From: Pseudomonadota bacterium
GTDB lineage: Bacteria; Pseudomonadota; Alphaproteobacteria; GCA-2731375
Assembly: GCA_027623205.1 (NCBI GenBank)
Contig: JAQBYC010000005.1
Location: 1 to 64,000, forward strand
Reading direction: 5' to 3'
Length of the DNA stretch: 64,000 nt
Under the pieces are notes generated by a model that saw nothing but the letters and a program-made list of their open reading frames with translations, did not search any database and was not told the origin of the DNA. Positions 8,173-15,948 of this stretch are shown piece after piece (within the stretch, counting starts at the first letter, position 1; each line of letters begins with the position of its first letter). Position numbers and translations under genes: made by a program.

Positions 8173-9150
8173 ATGAGAGCAGTAGTTGTTCATTCACCGG
8201 GTGGAATTGACGCTTTGGTGGTAGAGGAAGTGCCGGACCCCAAGCCGGACCACGGTCAGGTATTGATAGAAGTCGCCTTTGCCGGCTGCAATTGGGCCGA
8301 TACGCAAGTTCGTAGCGGCGCCTACCCACATGCCTATACCTTTCCGGTAATCCCTGGGCTGGAGGTATCCGGCACCGTTCTTGGCCTCGGCGCCGGTGTG
8401 GATCACATCGCGGTCGGTGACCGGGTGACGGCTTTGCCAAATATGGGCGGCTACGCCGAGAAATGCGTCGTTGACGCGCCGTTGGTGACAAAATTGCCGG
8501 ACGCTGTCGGATTGGACGTCGGGGCGGCATTTCCGGTCCAAGCGCTGACTGCATTTCACTTGCTGTACACCGTCTACAATCTGAAAAAAGGTGACGTGGT
8601 TCTCGTTCATGCGGCTGGTGGCGGTGTCGGTCTCTTGGTTATTCAAATGGCGGTCAAGGCGGGGGCGCGCGTGATCGGCACCGTTGGTACGGCGGGCAAG
8701 GAAAAGAGGGCGTTGCAATACGGTGCCGAACGCATCGTCAATCTAAACCAAGAGGATTTCGTTGCAGTCGTAAAGCAAATAACCAATGGGCGAGGCGCCG
8801 ACGTGGTTATTGATTCACTCGGCGCCGAGACACTTGATCGGAGTTTTGACGCCGTAAAGATGCTGGGGCATGTGATCAATATCGGTGAAGCACAGGGCAA
8901 GCCGTTCAACAATATTCGCGATCGCGTGCTGCCGACGTCGTCGGCTTTTACACGATTTTCGATCAGCCATGTCATGCCCGATCCATTGTTATGGCAGCGC
9001 GGCATGGATTTTGTTCTGAACGCCCTGGCGGAGAACTGGCTGGAAATTCCAATCGTGCAAAATATCGCATTGGAAAATGTCCGCGATTTGCACCGTCAGA
9101 TCGAGGGCCGCCAGGTCGCGGGTAAACTACTGCTCAGAATCTCCGGCTAA
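8173..9150 (+). CDS. NADPH:quinone oxidoreductase / zinc-free alcohol dehydrogenase family
   Basis: This is a medium-chain dehydrogenase of the quinone oxidoreductase type (325 residues). The GroES-like N-terminal half contains VIPGLEVSGTVLGLGAGV; the Rossmann half contains VHAAGGGVGLLVIQMAVKAGARVIGT. The cysteine ligands of the structural and catalytic zinc sites are missing, consistent with a zinc-free NADPH-dependent reductase of quinones or enones. The ATG at 8173 follows a good site (TTAGGGGG). It is the only plus-strand gene in the duplicated cupin/synthetase area and may have come in with, or after, the duplication. Confidence 0.9.
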   Translation: MRAVVVHSPGGIDALVVEEVPDPKPDHGQVLIEVAFAGCNWADTQVRSGAYPHAYTFPVIPGLEVSGTVLGLGAGVDHIAVGDRVTALPNMGGYAEKCVVDAPLVTKLPDAVGLDVGAAFPVQALTAFHLLYTVYNLKKGDVVLVHAAGGGVGLLVIQMAVKAGARVIGTVGTAGKEKRALQYGAERIVNLNQEDFVAVVKQITNGRGADVVIDSLGAETLDRSFDAVKMLGHVINIGEAQGKPFNNIRDRVLPTSSAFTRFSISHVMPDPLLWQRGMDFVLNALAENWLEIPIVQNIALENVRDLHRQIEGRQVAGKLLLRISG

Positions 9151-9199
9151 TTGTTTGCTGCCAAATTGTGCAAATTGGGTCAAGGATATGATTGATTCG

Positions 9200-9273
9200 T
9201 TGGCGGCCATATGCCCTCGCCCGTCTTGTGCGTGACCGCCCGCGAGGGTTCGCCCGGACCCAGCGCAAAGTGG
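9200..9273 (-). pseudogene. Decayed 3' remnant of a second cupin gene
   Basis: Bases 9200-9219 copy the end of the intact cupin gene (17 of 20 identical with 6911-6930). Bases 9220-9273 copy an internal part of it (about 49 of 54 identical with 7140-7193). The two pieces are fused, so roughly 209 bases in between have been deleted. Similarity stops just before the DUF4864-like gene. The remaining bases from 9151 to 9275 hold nothing else I can recognise. Confidence 0.75.
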
Positions 9274-9275
9274 GA

Positions 9276-9722
9276 TCACGCTGCCAACGCGCCTTTCTGT
9301 AACAGGCGGCAGCCATTGATGCGCCAAGCCCCCGCCGCATCCTTGACCATGGCGTAAACCGCCAGCACCCGGTGTCCATCGGTCCCGGTGAATATGACCG
9401 GTTGAGCCAGTTCCCCGCCGAGAAGGATCAAGTCGCCGAATTCCGCCCGCCGGTGCCGGTAAACCTGCGGGTACCCGGACCGCACCATGGCGATGAAATT
9501 TTCGGGGCTTTTGAACAGCTGCTGGATCATCGGCGAGGCGAGGGAATAGGCCGCGCCAGCATCATGGCGCGAGAATGCGCCCAGCTGCCGTATTATGACC
9601 GTCTTGATGGCCCCCTGCGCCAAAGTCGAAGGTAAATCCGACGCCCGCGCGCCCATGGCCGAAAGCATCAAGACACCACAAAATGCCGCCCAGAGCGGCA
9701 GACGCCCAAAATGAATTTCCAT
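9276..9722 (-). CDS. DUF4864-like exported protein
   Basis: This 148-residue protein has a signal peptide (WAAFCGVLMLSAMGARA, then SDLP) and a body with the pattern of DUF4864: AIKTVIIRQLGAFSRHDAGAAYSLASP, FKSPENFIAMVRSGYPQVYR and AYAMVKDAAGAWRINGC. The fold is probably NTF2-like and the function is unknown. The ATG at 9722 is chosen because the signal peptide starts there; the longer track ORF (to 9842) reads through the remnant cupin leader. It sits exactly between two pieces of cupin-derived DNA, downstream of the acyl-CoA synthetase and in the same orientation. Confidence 0.75.
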   Translation of the reverse strand: MEIHFGRLPLWAAFCGVLMLSAMGARASDLPSTLAQGAIKTVIIRQLGAFSRHDAGAAYSLASPMIQQLFKSPENFIAMVRSGYPQVYRHRRAEFGDLILLGGELAQPVIFTGTDGHRVLAVYAMVKDAAGAWRINGCRLLQKGALAA

Positions 9723-9821
9723 GACCAGCCCTTTCACTTCGCAGATTTGTGACACAAACCTGAGACGCAGTGGCGATTGGCGCGCGCCTCGCACCCGCGG
9801 CATGGCTAACGGCGGATTGCC

Positions 9822-9877
9822 AGCATGGCACCACCATTGCACTTGGAAAACCCAGGCAACCCCGCTTGAAAGCCGCG
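9822..9877 (-). repeat. Copy of the cupin gene leader
   Basis: About 56 bases resemble the stretch around the start of the intact cupin gene (7292-7347). They include the ribosome-binding and start segment read on minus as GGTGGTGCCATG, and the upstream TGGAAAA.CCAGGCA. In this copy the reading frame after the ATG closes within a few codons. Together with the fragment at 9200 it marks the former limits of a second cupin gene. Confidence 0.6.
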
Positions 9878-9902
9878 CCAGAGAGGCCGCATCGGCCTCG
9901 CC

Positions 9903-11531
9903 TTAAGCTTCCGCGCGTAGCTCGACCCGGCGGATCTTGCCCGAGATGGTCTTGGGCAGGGCCGCGCGGTATTCGATCTCGCGGGGATATTTGTAGGGCG
10001 CCGTCAGGTTCTTGACGAAATCCTGGATCTCCACCGTTAGCGCGTCCGAGCCCTCGTAGCCCGCCGCCAGAATGACGTAGGCCTTGACGATCTCGCCGCG
10101 CAGGGCGTCGGGTTTGCCGACCACGGCGGATTCCGCCACCGCGGGATGTTCAACCAGGGCGCTTTCCACTTCGAACGGAGAGATGCGGTAACCGGCCGAG
10201 GAAATGATGTCGTCGGACCGGCCCACGAACCAGATATAGCCGTCCGCATCCCGGGTCGCCGTATCGCCAGTGTAGTACCAGCCATTGCGGAAGGACTTCG
10301 CCGTCGCCGCATCGTCACGGAAATAGCCATGAAATAATCCGGGCGGATAGGGATCGGTGATTTTCACCGCGATGTGACCCACGGTATCATCGTCAACGAC
10401 ATTGCCGTCGTCATCGATAATGCCGATATCGATACCCGGCACCGGCTTGCCCATGGAACCGGGGCGGATCTCCATACCCGGATAATTGGCCACGATATTG
10501 ACCGTCTCGGTCTGGCCATAGCCATCGTGAATATCGCAGCCCGTGGCCGCCTTCCAGGAGCGCATGGCCTCGGGGTTCAGGGGCTCACCCGCGCCGATGC
10601 AATGGCGGATGGAGCTGAGGTCATAGGGGGATACATCCATCTGTGCGAACAAACGGTAGACCGTCGGCGGGGCGCAAAATGTCGTGACCTTGTATTTTTC
10701 GATCAGTTTCAAGTGCATCTCGGCGTCGAAGCCAGCGGCGTCGTATAGCATGATCGCCGCTCCGGCGATGATCGGGGGAAAGATAATACCCCAGGCCGCC
10801 TTGGCCCAACCCGTGTCGGTCAGGGTCCAATGAATATCGTCCCGGCGCAGGCCCTGCCAGTAATTGCAGGTGATGGTATGGGCCAGGCCATAGCTGTGAT
10901 CCCGGGCCACCATTTTTGGCATCGAGGTGGTGCCGGATGTAAAATAAATCAACATCAGATCGTCGCGGCTGGTCGGCGGCGCCAGGCTGCGGTCAAAGGT
11001 ATCGGGCGCGCCGGCGCAGGCGCTTTCCTTGCAGGTCCAGCCGTCGCGTTCCTCGCCGATAATGATCAGATGTTCCAGGGTCGGGCATTTGTCCCGCACC
11101 GCCTCGACCTTTTCGGCATGCTCTGCGGTGACGATGACGATTTTCGCCCCCGACCGGTTGACCCGGTATTCAATATCGTGGGCGGTCAGCAGATTGGTGC
11201 CCGGCATGGCCACGACGCCCATTTTCATGCAGCCGAACAGCACGTGATAGAAGGCCGGAATTCGGGTGATCATGACAAAGGCAAAATCGCCCTTGGCGGT
11301 GCCCAGGTCGTTTAGGACATGGGCGAACCGGTTGGAGGCCCGTTCCAGATCGCCATAGCTGTGTTCTGCCGCGCTGGCGCCATCCTTGGCCACCGCGATC
11401 AGGGCGGTCTTGTCCGCCCCGGCTGCCTGTTTTGCCAGCACATCGAAGGCAAAATTGAAATCTTCCGGTATCTCCAGCTTGAAGCTGGCCCGCGCCGCTT
11501 CGTAGTCGAATGTCCCTACACCATTGCCCAT
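9903..11531 (-). CDS. AMP-dependent acyl-CoA synthetase (medium-chain/aromatic acid type)
   Basis: This is a full-length adenylate-forming ligase (542 residues) that activates a carboxylic acid to its CoA thioester. Visible motifs are the P-loop LIYFTSGTTSMPKMV, the adenine-site YGQTETVNI, the hinge region YYTGDTATRDADGYIWFVGRSDDI and the C-terminal catalytic lysine in PKTISGKIRR. The overall pattern fits the ACSM/benzoate-CoA ligase branch, and the substrate is not known. The C-terminal part has a decayed copy at 7906-8060. It is divergent from the polysaccharide deacetylase gene across 164 bases that should carry promoters for both. Confidence 0.92.
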   Translation of the reverse strand: MGNGVGTFDYEAARASFKLEIPEDFNFAFDVLAKQAAGADKTALIAVAKDGASAAEHSYGDLERASNRFAHVLNDLGTAKGDFAFVMITRIPAFYHVLFGCMKMGVVAMPGTNLLTAHDIEYRVNRSGAKIVIVTAEHAEKVEAVRDKCPTLEHLIIIGEERDGWTCKESACAGAPDTFDRSLAPPTSRDDLMLIYFTSGTTSMPKMVARDHSYGLAHTITCNYWQGLRRDDIHWTLTDTGWAKAAWGIIFPPIIAGAAIMLYDAAGFDAEMHLKLIEKYKVTTFCAPPTVYRLFAQMDVSPYDLSSIRHCIGAGEPLNPEAMRSWKAATGCDIHDGYGQTETVNIVANYPGMEIRPGSMGKPVPGIDIGIIDDDGNVVDDDTVGHIAVKITDPYPPGLFHGYFRDDAATAKSFRNGWYYTGDTATRDADGYIWFVGRSDDIISSAGYRISPFEVESALVEHPAVAESAVVGKPDALRGEIVKAYVILAAGYEGSDALTVEIQDFVKNLTAPYKYPREIEYRAALPKTISGKIRRVELRAEA

Positions 11532-11695
11532 GATCCAACACCTCCCGCCGGTAATCTGCCCTGTTGATTATAGATTATACCAAGTTGCGCCGACGGAAAC
11601 CCATCTTTCCCCTTGTCGAATGGCCTTGGGCGGTGAAAACTGGCGCCGAAAAACAGTCACTGGCAATTCGTTTGATAAATACAAAGGGGAGAGGC

Positions 11696-12721
11696 ATGAG
11701 CCCGACTAGTTCTGGAAGACCAAACCGGCCCGGCGGGCGCTATCAACCAAGGCCGCTGCTGACACCGGGTGGACAAATGCCAAGCCGGACCGGACCGCGG
11801 GCCGGCAGCGGCGGCAAAAAGGAAATCCTTTGCGCCTTTGGCGTCGATGTGGATGCGGTGGCCGGCTGGCTGGGCTCGTACGGCGGCGAGGACAGCCCTT
11901 GTGATATCTCGCGAGGGCTATTCTCTGGCGAGGTCGGGGTGCCGCGTCTGGTAAAATTGTTCGACCGCTATGACCTGCCCACGACCTGGTTCATCCCCGG
12001 CCATTCCATCGAGACCTTTCCCGAGCAATGCAAACTGGTGGTCGATGCCGGACACGAGATCGGCATGCACGGCTATTCCCACGAAAACCCCATCGCCATG
12101 ACGCCGGAACAGGAAATCGCCATCATGGACAAATGCATCGATCTGATCGAGCGTTTGGCGAAGCGCCGGCCTACGGGCTATGTGGCGCCGTGGTGGGAGT
12201 TCAGCCCCGTGACCAACGAACTGCTGTTGCAGCGCGGCATCAAGTACGACCACAGCCTGATGAACGACGATTTCCATCCGTTTTATGTGCGCGTGGGCGA
12301 TAGCTGGACCCCGATCGACTATTCCAAACATCCGGACGCATGGATGACCCCCCTGGTGCGTGGCCAGGAAACCGATTTGATCGATATTCCCGGCAGTTGG
12401 TACTTGGACGATCTGCCGCCGATGATGTTCATAAAATCCGCCCCGAACAGCTTTGGTTTCGTCAATCCACGGGATATCGAAGAGCTGTGGCGCGATCAGT
12501 TCGACTGGGTCTACCGCGAAAACGATTACGCCGTGTTCACCATGACCATCCATCCGGATGTTTCAGGCCGGCCACAGGTGTTGCTGATGCTGGAGCGGAT
12601 TATCGAATATATCACCTCACACGCCGGTGTGCGGTTCTGCACCTTTGATGAAATCGCCGACGATTTCCGCCAACGTTGCCCGCGCGAAGGCGCCGCCGCC
12701 GCCGTCACGGCGCCGGCTTAG
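11696..12721 (+). CDS. Polysaccharide deacetylase family protein
   Basis: This NodB-fold metal-dependent deacetylase (341 residues) has a basic, Pro/Arg-rich N-terminal tail of about 40 residues. The fold then starts at [19 protein letters not shown]. The metal and catalytic motifs are the DVDA aspartates and HGYSHEN, and the substrate groove shows TGYVAPWWE. This subgroup includes PuuE-like amidohydrolases, so an amide or N-acetyl substrate is as likely as a polysaccharide. The ATG at 11696 with AAAGGGGAGAGG ahead is clearly better than the track's TTG at 11564. The next two genes follow at 9 and 3 bases, so the three form an operon. Confidence 0.87.
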   Translation: MSPTSSGRPNRPGGRYQPRPLLTPGGQMPSRTGPRAGSGGKKEILCAFGVDVDAVAGWLGSYGGEDSPCDISRGLFSGEVGVPRLVKLFDRYDLPTTWFIPGHSIETFPEQCKLVVDAGHEIGMHGYSHENPIAMTPEQEIAIMDKCIDLIERLAKRRPTGYVAPWWEFSPVTNELLLQRGIKYDHSLMNDDFHPFYVRVGDSWTPIDYSKHPDAWMTPLVRGQETDLIDIPGSWYLDDLPPMMFIKSAPNSFGFVNPRDIEELWRDQFDWVYRENDYAVFTMTIHPDVSGRPQVLLMLERIIEYITSHAGVRFCTFDEIADDFRQRCPREGAAAAVTAPA

Positions 12722-12730
12722 TCCCGTACC

Positions 12731-13054
12731 ATGTGTGCTTTGTGCGGTGTGCTGGGCGGGCGGGGCCATTGGACCGAAAGCGCGGCCGCGCCGGAGGCCT
12801 TTGCCTCCCGGGCGGAGGCCCATACACGGGCACGGGAGCGGCAGACCCGCACCCGGCTGGTGAACCGGGTCTTGAGCCATTATGGCTTGCGCCTGGGCGA
12901 CTGGTCCGGTGGCAGCCATGTGTTGCGCGGCCCCACCGGGCGCACGGCGCTGGTCAATAACCTGTCCCAGATGTGGGCCGCCGCCGACGATCTGTGCCGC
13001 CAGGAATGCGATCCCCTGGACGAGCACTTGCTGCAGCATCTTAGGGGAAGCTGA
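12731..13054 (+). CDS. Small Cys-containing hypothetical protein
   Basis: This 107-residue protein begins MCALCGVLGG and has one further cysteine near its C-terminus (LCRQECD). The middle is basic and helical, and no domain is recognised. It lies 9 bases after the deacetylase and 3 bases before the CobW-type GTPase gene, which supports its reality and suggests it takes part in metal delivery or in the deacetylase reaction. The CxxC at the very N-terminus could be a metal ligand, which is inference. Confidence 0.75.
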   Translation: MCALCGVLGGRGHWTESAAAPEAFASRAEAHTRARERQTRTRLVNRVLSHYGLRLGDWSGGSHVLRGPTGRTALVNNLSQMWAAADDLCRQECDPLDEHLLQHLRGS

Positions 13055-13057
13055 GAG

Positions 13058-14119
13058 GTGGGCGCATTCTCCGAACAGACGCCGATCAACGTCATTACCG
13101 GCTTTTTGGGCAGCGGCAAGACGACCCTGTTGAAGGGTCTGCTGGCGGCCCCCGATCTGTCGGATACGGCGGTCCTGATCAACGAGTTCGGGGCCGTGGG
13201 TCTGGATCACGAGTTGGTGCAGACTGTCGCGGAAAGTACCCTGCTGCTGGACAACGGCTGCCTCTGTTGCGCCATTCGCGGTGACCTGCAAGGCGCCTTG
13301 CGTGGCCTGCTCTCGCAACGGCAAGGGGGCCAGGTGCCCAATTTCCGGCGTGTGGTGATCGAAACCTCGGGTCTGGCAGACCCCGCGCCCATCGCCTACA
13401 CCTTGTTGGCGGAACCGGTGCTGCAGCATCATTTCCGCCTGGGGGGCATCATTACAACGGTGGATGCGGTCAACGGCGGGGGGCAATTGCAACGCTTCCC
13501 CGAATCGGTAAAACAGGCGGCCGTGGCCGACCGCCTGATTGTGACCAAGACCGACCTGGCCGAACCGGAGCAGCTTGCGGCCCTGTACACCAGTCTGCGC
13601 CGCCTGAACAAATCCGCCCCGATCGTGGAGATAGGCGACGGCGACATCCAGCCCGCCACGTTGTTAACCGATGATATGTATGACGCAGGGGGCCGGGACC
13701 GGGAAATCAGCCAATGGCTGGCGGCATATACGGCCGAGGACGCCCTGAACCACGGGGGCGAGGCTGCCCTGATCCACGAGCACGCCGATCACGTTCATTC
13801 CTTTGCCCTGACCTACGCCAGCCCCCTGGACTGGACCGCCTTTGGCATCTGGATGACCATGCTGCTGCACCACCATGGCGACAACGTTTTGCGTATCAAG
13901 GGTTTATTGAACGTGGCCGGCGTGCCCACCCCGGTCCTGATCAACGGCGTGCAACATATCGTCCACCCGCCCGCCCACCTGCCGGCCTGGCCCGGCGAAG
14001 CGCGCCATTCCCGCATCATCTTCATTGTCAGGGATATGGCGCAGAGCCGGATAGAAGCCTCCCTCGCCGCCTTCAACAACCTGGCCAACCCCGACGCCGC
14101 GCCGGGCCAGGCGGCCTAA
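13058..14119 (+). CDS. CobW/COG0523-family GTP-dependent metallochaperone
   Basis: This 353-residue G3E GTPase shows the Walker A motif GFLGSGKTTLLKGLL, the metal-binding motif GCLCCAIR, the switch region VVIETSGLADPAP and the specificity motif TKTDLAE. The C-terminal CobW domain follows (HSFALTYASPLDWTAFGIW and GVQHIVHPP). Such proteins insert Zn, Co or another metal into partner enzymes. The adjacent metal-dependent deacetylase is the obvious candidate client. It starts with GTG, preceded by GAGAG three bases after the previous stop. Confidence 0.92.
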   Translation: MGAFSEQTPINVITGFLGSGKTTLLKGLLAAPDLSDTAVLINEFGAVGLDHELVQTVAESTLLLDNGCLCCAIRGDLQGALRGLLSQRQGGQVPNFRRVVIETSGLADPAPIAYTLLAEPVLQHHFRLGGIITTVDAVNGGGQLQRFPESVKQAAVADRLIVTKTDLAEPEQLAALYTSLRRLNKSAPIVEIGDGDIQPATLLTDDMYDAGGRDREISQWLAAYTAEDALNHGGEAALIHEHADHVHSFALTYASPLDWTAFGIWMTMLLHHHGDNVLRIKGLLNVAGVPTPVLINGVQHIVHPPAHLPAWPGEARHSRIIFIVRDMAQSRIEASLAAFNNLANPDAAPGQAA

Positions 14120-14159
14120 GCCGGCCCTATCGCCGCCGACAAATAGCCTGGTTTAGGAA

Positions 14160-14687
14160 TTAATCACCGAGCGCTGAGTTTGAGCGTTGCGGGCGCCCGC
14201 GGCCAGTTGTCCAGCCATCACGGAAGGCGCGCACCAGATGGTGCAGCAGGTAGAACAAAATGGCGAGAATGACCATCAGTATGATCGCCAACAAATGTTC
14301 GCCAAATTCGGATCCGATAATGGTGCCGCGATTGACCAGATGCTCCCCCAGCATGGCCACGGCCTGCAGGGTACCGCCGGCACAAAAGATCACCGCGATC
14401 AGGATCGCCACCTGCAGGCTGTCAAACACCAGAATTTCGACATTCAGAGCGCTGCCGTCACGGCCAAACTGGCTGCGGAAACTCTGCCAATGGGCGATGA
14501 CATAACCGACAATTCCCACCAGGGAGGCAAACCAGAACACCACGTTGGAGAAATGTATCTGGGGTATATGGGCCACCAGATAACTTTCAAACGGCTTATA
14601 AAAATACAGGAAAATCAGCAATATGATGATGGCGATCAAGCTGATCCAGAATTTCGCCCGCCGCCCCGTCGTTGTCTCTTCAGCCAT
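14160..14687 (-). CDS. Four-helix membrane protein, paralogue of 34187-34660
   Basis: This 175-residue integral membrane protein has about four hydrophobic helices (SLIAIIILLIFLYFY, VVFWFASLVGIVGYVI, VAILIAVIFCAGGTLQAV and LLAIILMVILAILFYLL). Its family is unknown to me. It shares several blocks with the protein at 34187-34660: LIFLYFYKPFE/LIFLYFYQPFE, VGIVGYVIAHW/VGIVGFCGYHW and AVIFCAGGTLQAV/AILFSAGAALQAV. It stands alone between the convergent CobW gene and a divergent-strand flavin enzyme. Confidence 0.75.
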   Translation of the reverse strand: MAEETTTGRRAKFWISLIAIIILLIFLYFYKPFESYLVAHIPQIHFSNVVFWFASLVGIVGYVIAHWQSFRSQFGRDGSALNVEILVFDSLQVAILIAVIFCAGGTLQAVAMLGEHLVNRGTIIGSEFGEHLLAIILMVILAILFYLLHHLVRAFRDGWTTGRGRPQRSNSALGD

Positions 14688-14808
14688 TTCGCCCCAACCA
14701 CCATCGTCTTAAGATCGCATCCGGTCCGCATCCGCCGGGATGGTACCTGAAACAAGATGTTTGTCAAAACAGCCCGACATTGTTGTCCAAATTGGCGCAG
14801 ACGACGCG

Positions 14809-15723
14809 CTAGCGCAATGCGGGCGCCACATCCTCGGCCAGGCGGCGCAGCTGGGCACGGTCAAGTGAAGGCACGCCCAACATCAGATGCGTGATGCCGG
14901 CATCAACCTGCTCCCGCAGGCGCACCCGCACCTCGGCGGCCGGACCAAAAACGGCATGTTGGTCGACATCGAAATCCGGGCCATAATAGCCATGCAGAAA
15001 CTGGGCCATCTCGGCGCGCGCCTTGGCCCGGTCATTGTCGACGGCGACATAAAGCAGGCGCCCAGCGGTCAAGTCATCAGGGTCCTTGCCAGCCGCCCTG
15101 GCGCCGGCTTGCGCAATTCGCCATCCATGCTCGAAATCTTTCGCCGATCCGAACGGCCCCATGATCCAACCGTCGCCAAGCTCGCCTGCACGGCGGATCG
15201 CCGCTTCGGCGATGCCGCCAACGAGAATGGGAAGCTTTGCGGCCGGCCGCACAATGGCGCCGTCCAATGGGAAATACGGCCCCGGGTGGGTGACCGGCTC
15301 GCCCGCCAAAAGCGCCCTTAGCGCTGTCATACCGTCGCGAAAAACAGCCACGCGCCGGTCCATGGGCACGCCCAGCGCCTGGTATTCCTCCGGACGGCCA
15401 CCAATCGATACGCCCAAGGCCACCCGGCCACCGGAAAGATGATGCAGGGTCGAGACCTGACGGGCTAAAATGGGTGCCTGACGCAAATTCAAAAGCAGCA
15501 CCGCGGTCCCCAGCCGCACCCGCTGGGTATTGGCCGCGGCCCAGGACAGGAGCATCAGCGAGTCCGCCAAATGCGCGGCATGAAAGATGCGGTCCTCGAC
15601 CCAGATCGCGTCCAGCCCCATGGTCTCGATATCCCGGAAAAAGCCGGCATAGGCCTGCCCATCCGCCAGACCCGAGGCCGAGACGCTCGGAACATGTATA
15701 CCGACCGATACGGATTTTTCCAT
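14809..15723 (-). CDS. Luciferase-like (LLM) flavin-dependent monooxygenase
   Basis: This 304-residue protein has the F420/FMN luciferase-like fold: GLDAIWVEDRIFHAAH at the N-terminus, RVRLGTAVLLLNLRQAPILARQVSTLHHLSGGRVALGVSIGG in the middle, and ILVGGIAEAAIRRAGELGDGWIMG later. It probably oxidises a small organic substrate with FMN or F420. The gene is transcribed away from the hydantoinase locus, with a 225-base divergent region between them. Confidence 0.87.
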   Translation of the reverse strand: MEKSVSVGIHVPSVSASGLADGQAYAGFFRDIETMGLDAIWVEDRIFHAAHLADSLMLLSWAAANTQRVRLGTAVLLLNLRQAPILARQVSTLHHLSGGRVALGVSIGGRPEEYQALGVPMDRRVAVFRDGMTALRALLAGEPVTHPGPYFPLDGAIVRPAAKLPILVGGIAEAAIRRAGELGDGWIMGPFGSAKDFEHGWRIAQAGARAAGKDPDDLTAGRLLYVAVDNDRAKARAEMAQFLHGYYGPDFDVDQHAVFGPAAEVRVRLREQVDAGITHLMLGVPSLDRAQLRRLAEDVAPALR

Positions 15724-15948
15724 AAAACCGCCCTTCTAACCTGCGCCTTGACCTGCGCCGTGAAATGCGCCGCCAAATAACATCGGATCCGGCGCCAATT
15801 CACCCGAAATATCACCGGAACGAGTTGACCCGCACCCATGGAACGTTAACATGCAGCGTCGACTTTTTGGGTCAATTTTGGGCCGACGCGGGGCAGTCGT
15901 TCCCGCACGGACCGTATATGAGTGGGGCGGGCAAAATGGGGCGGCGGA

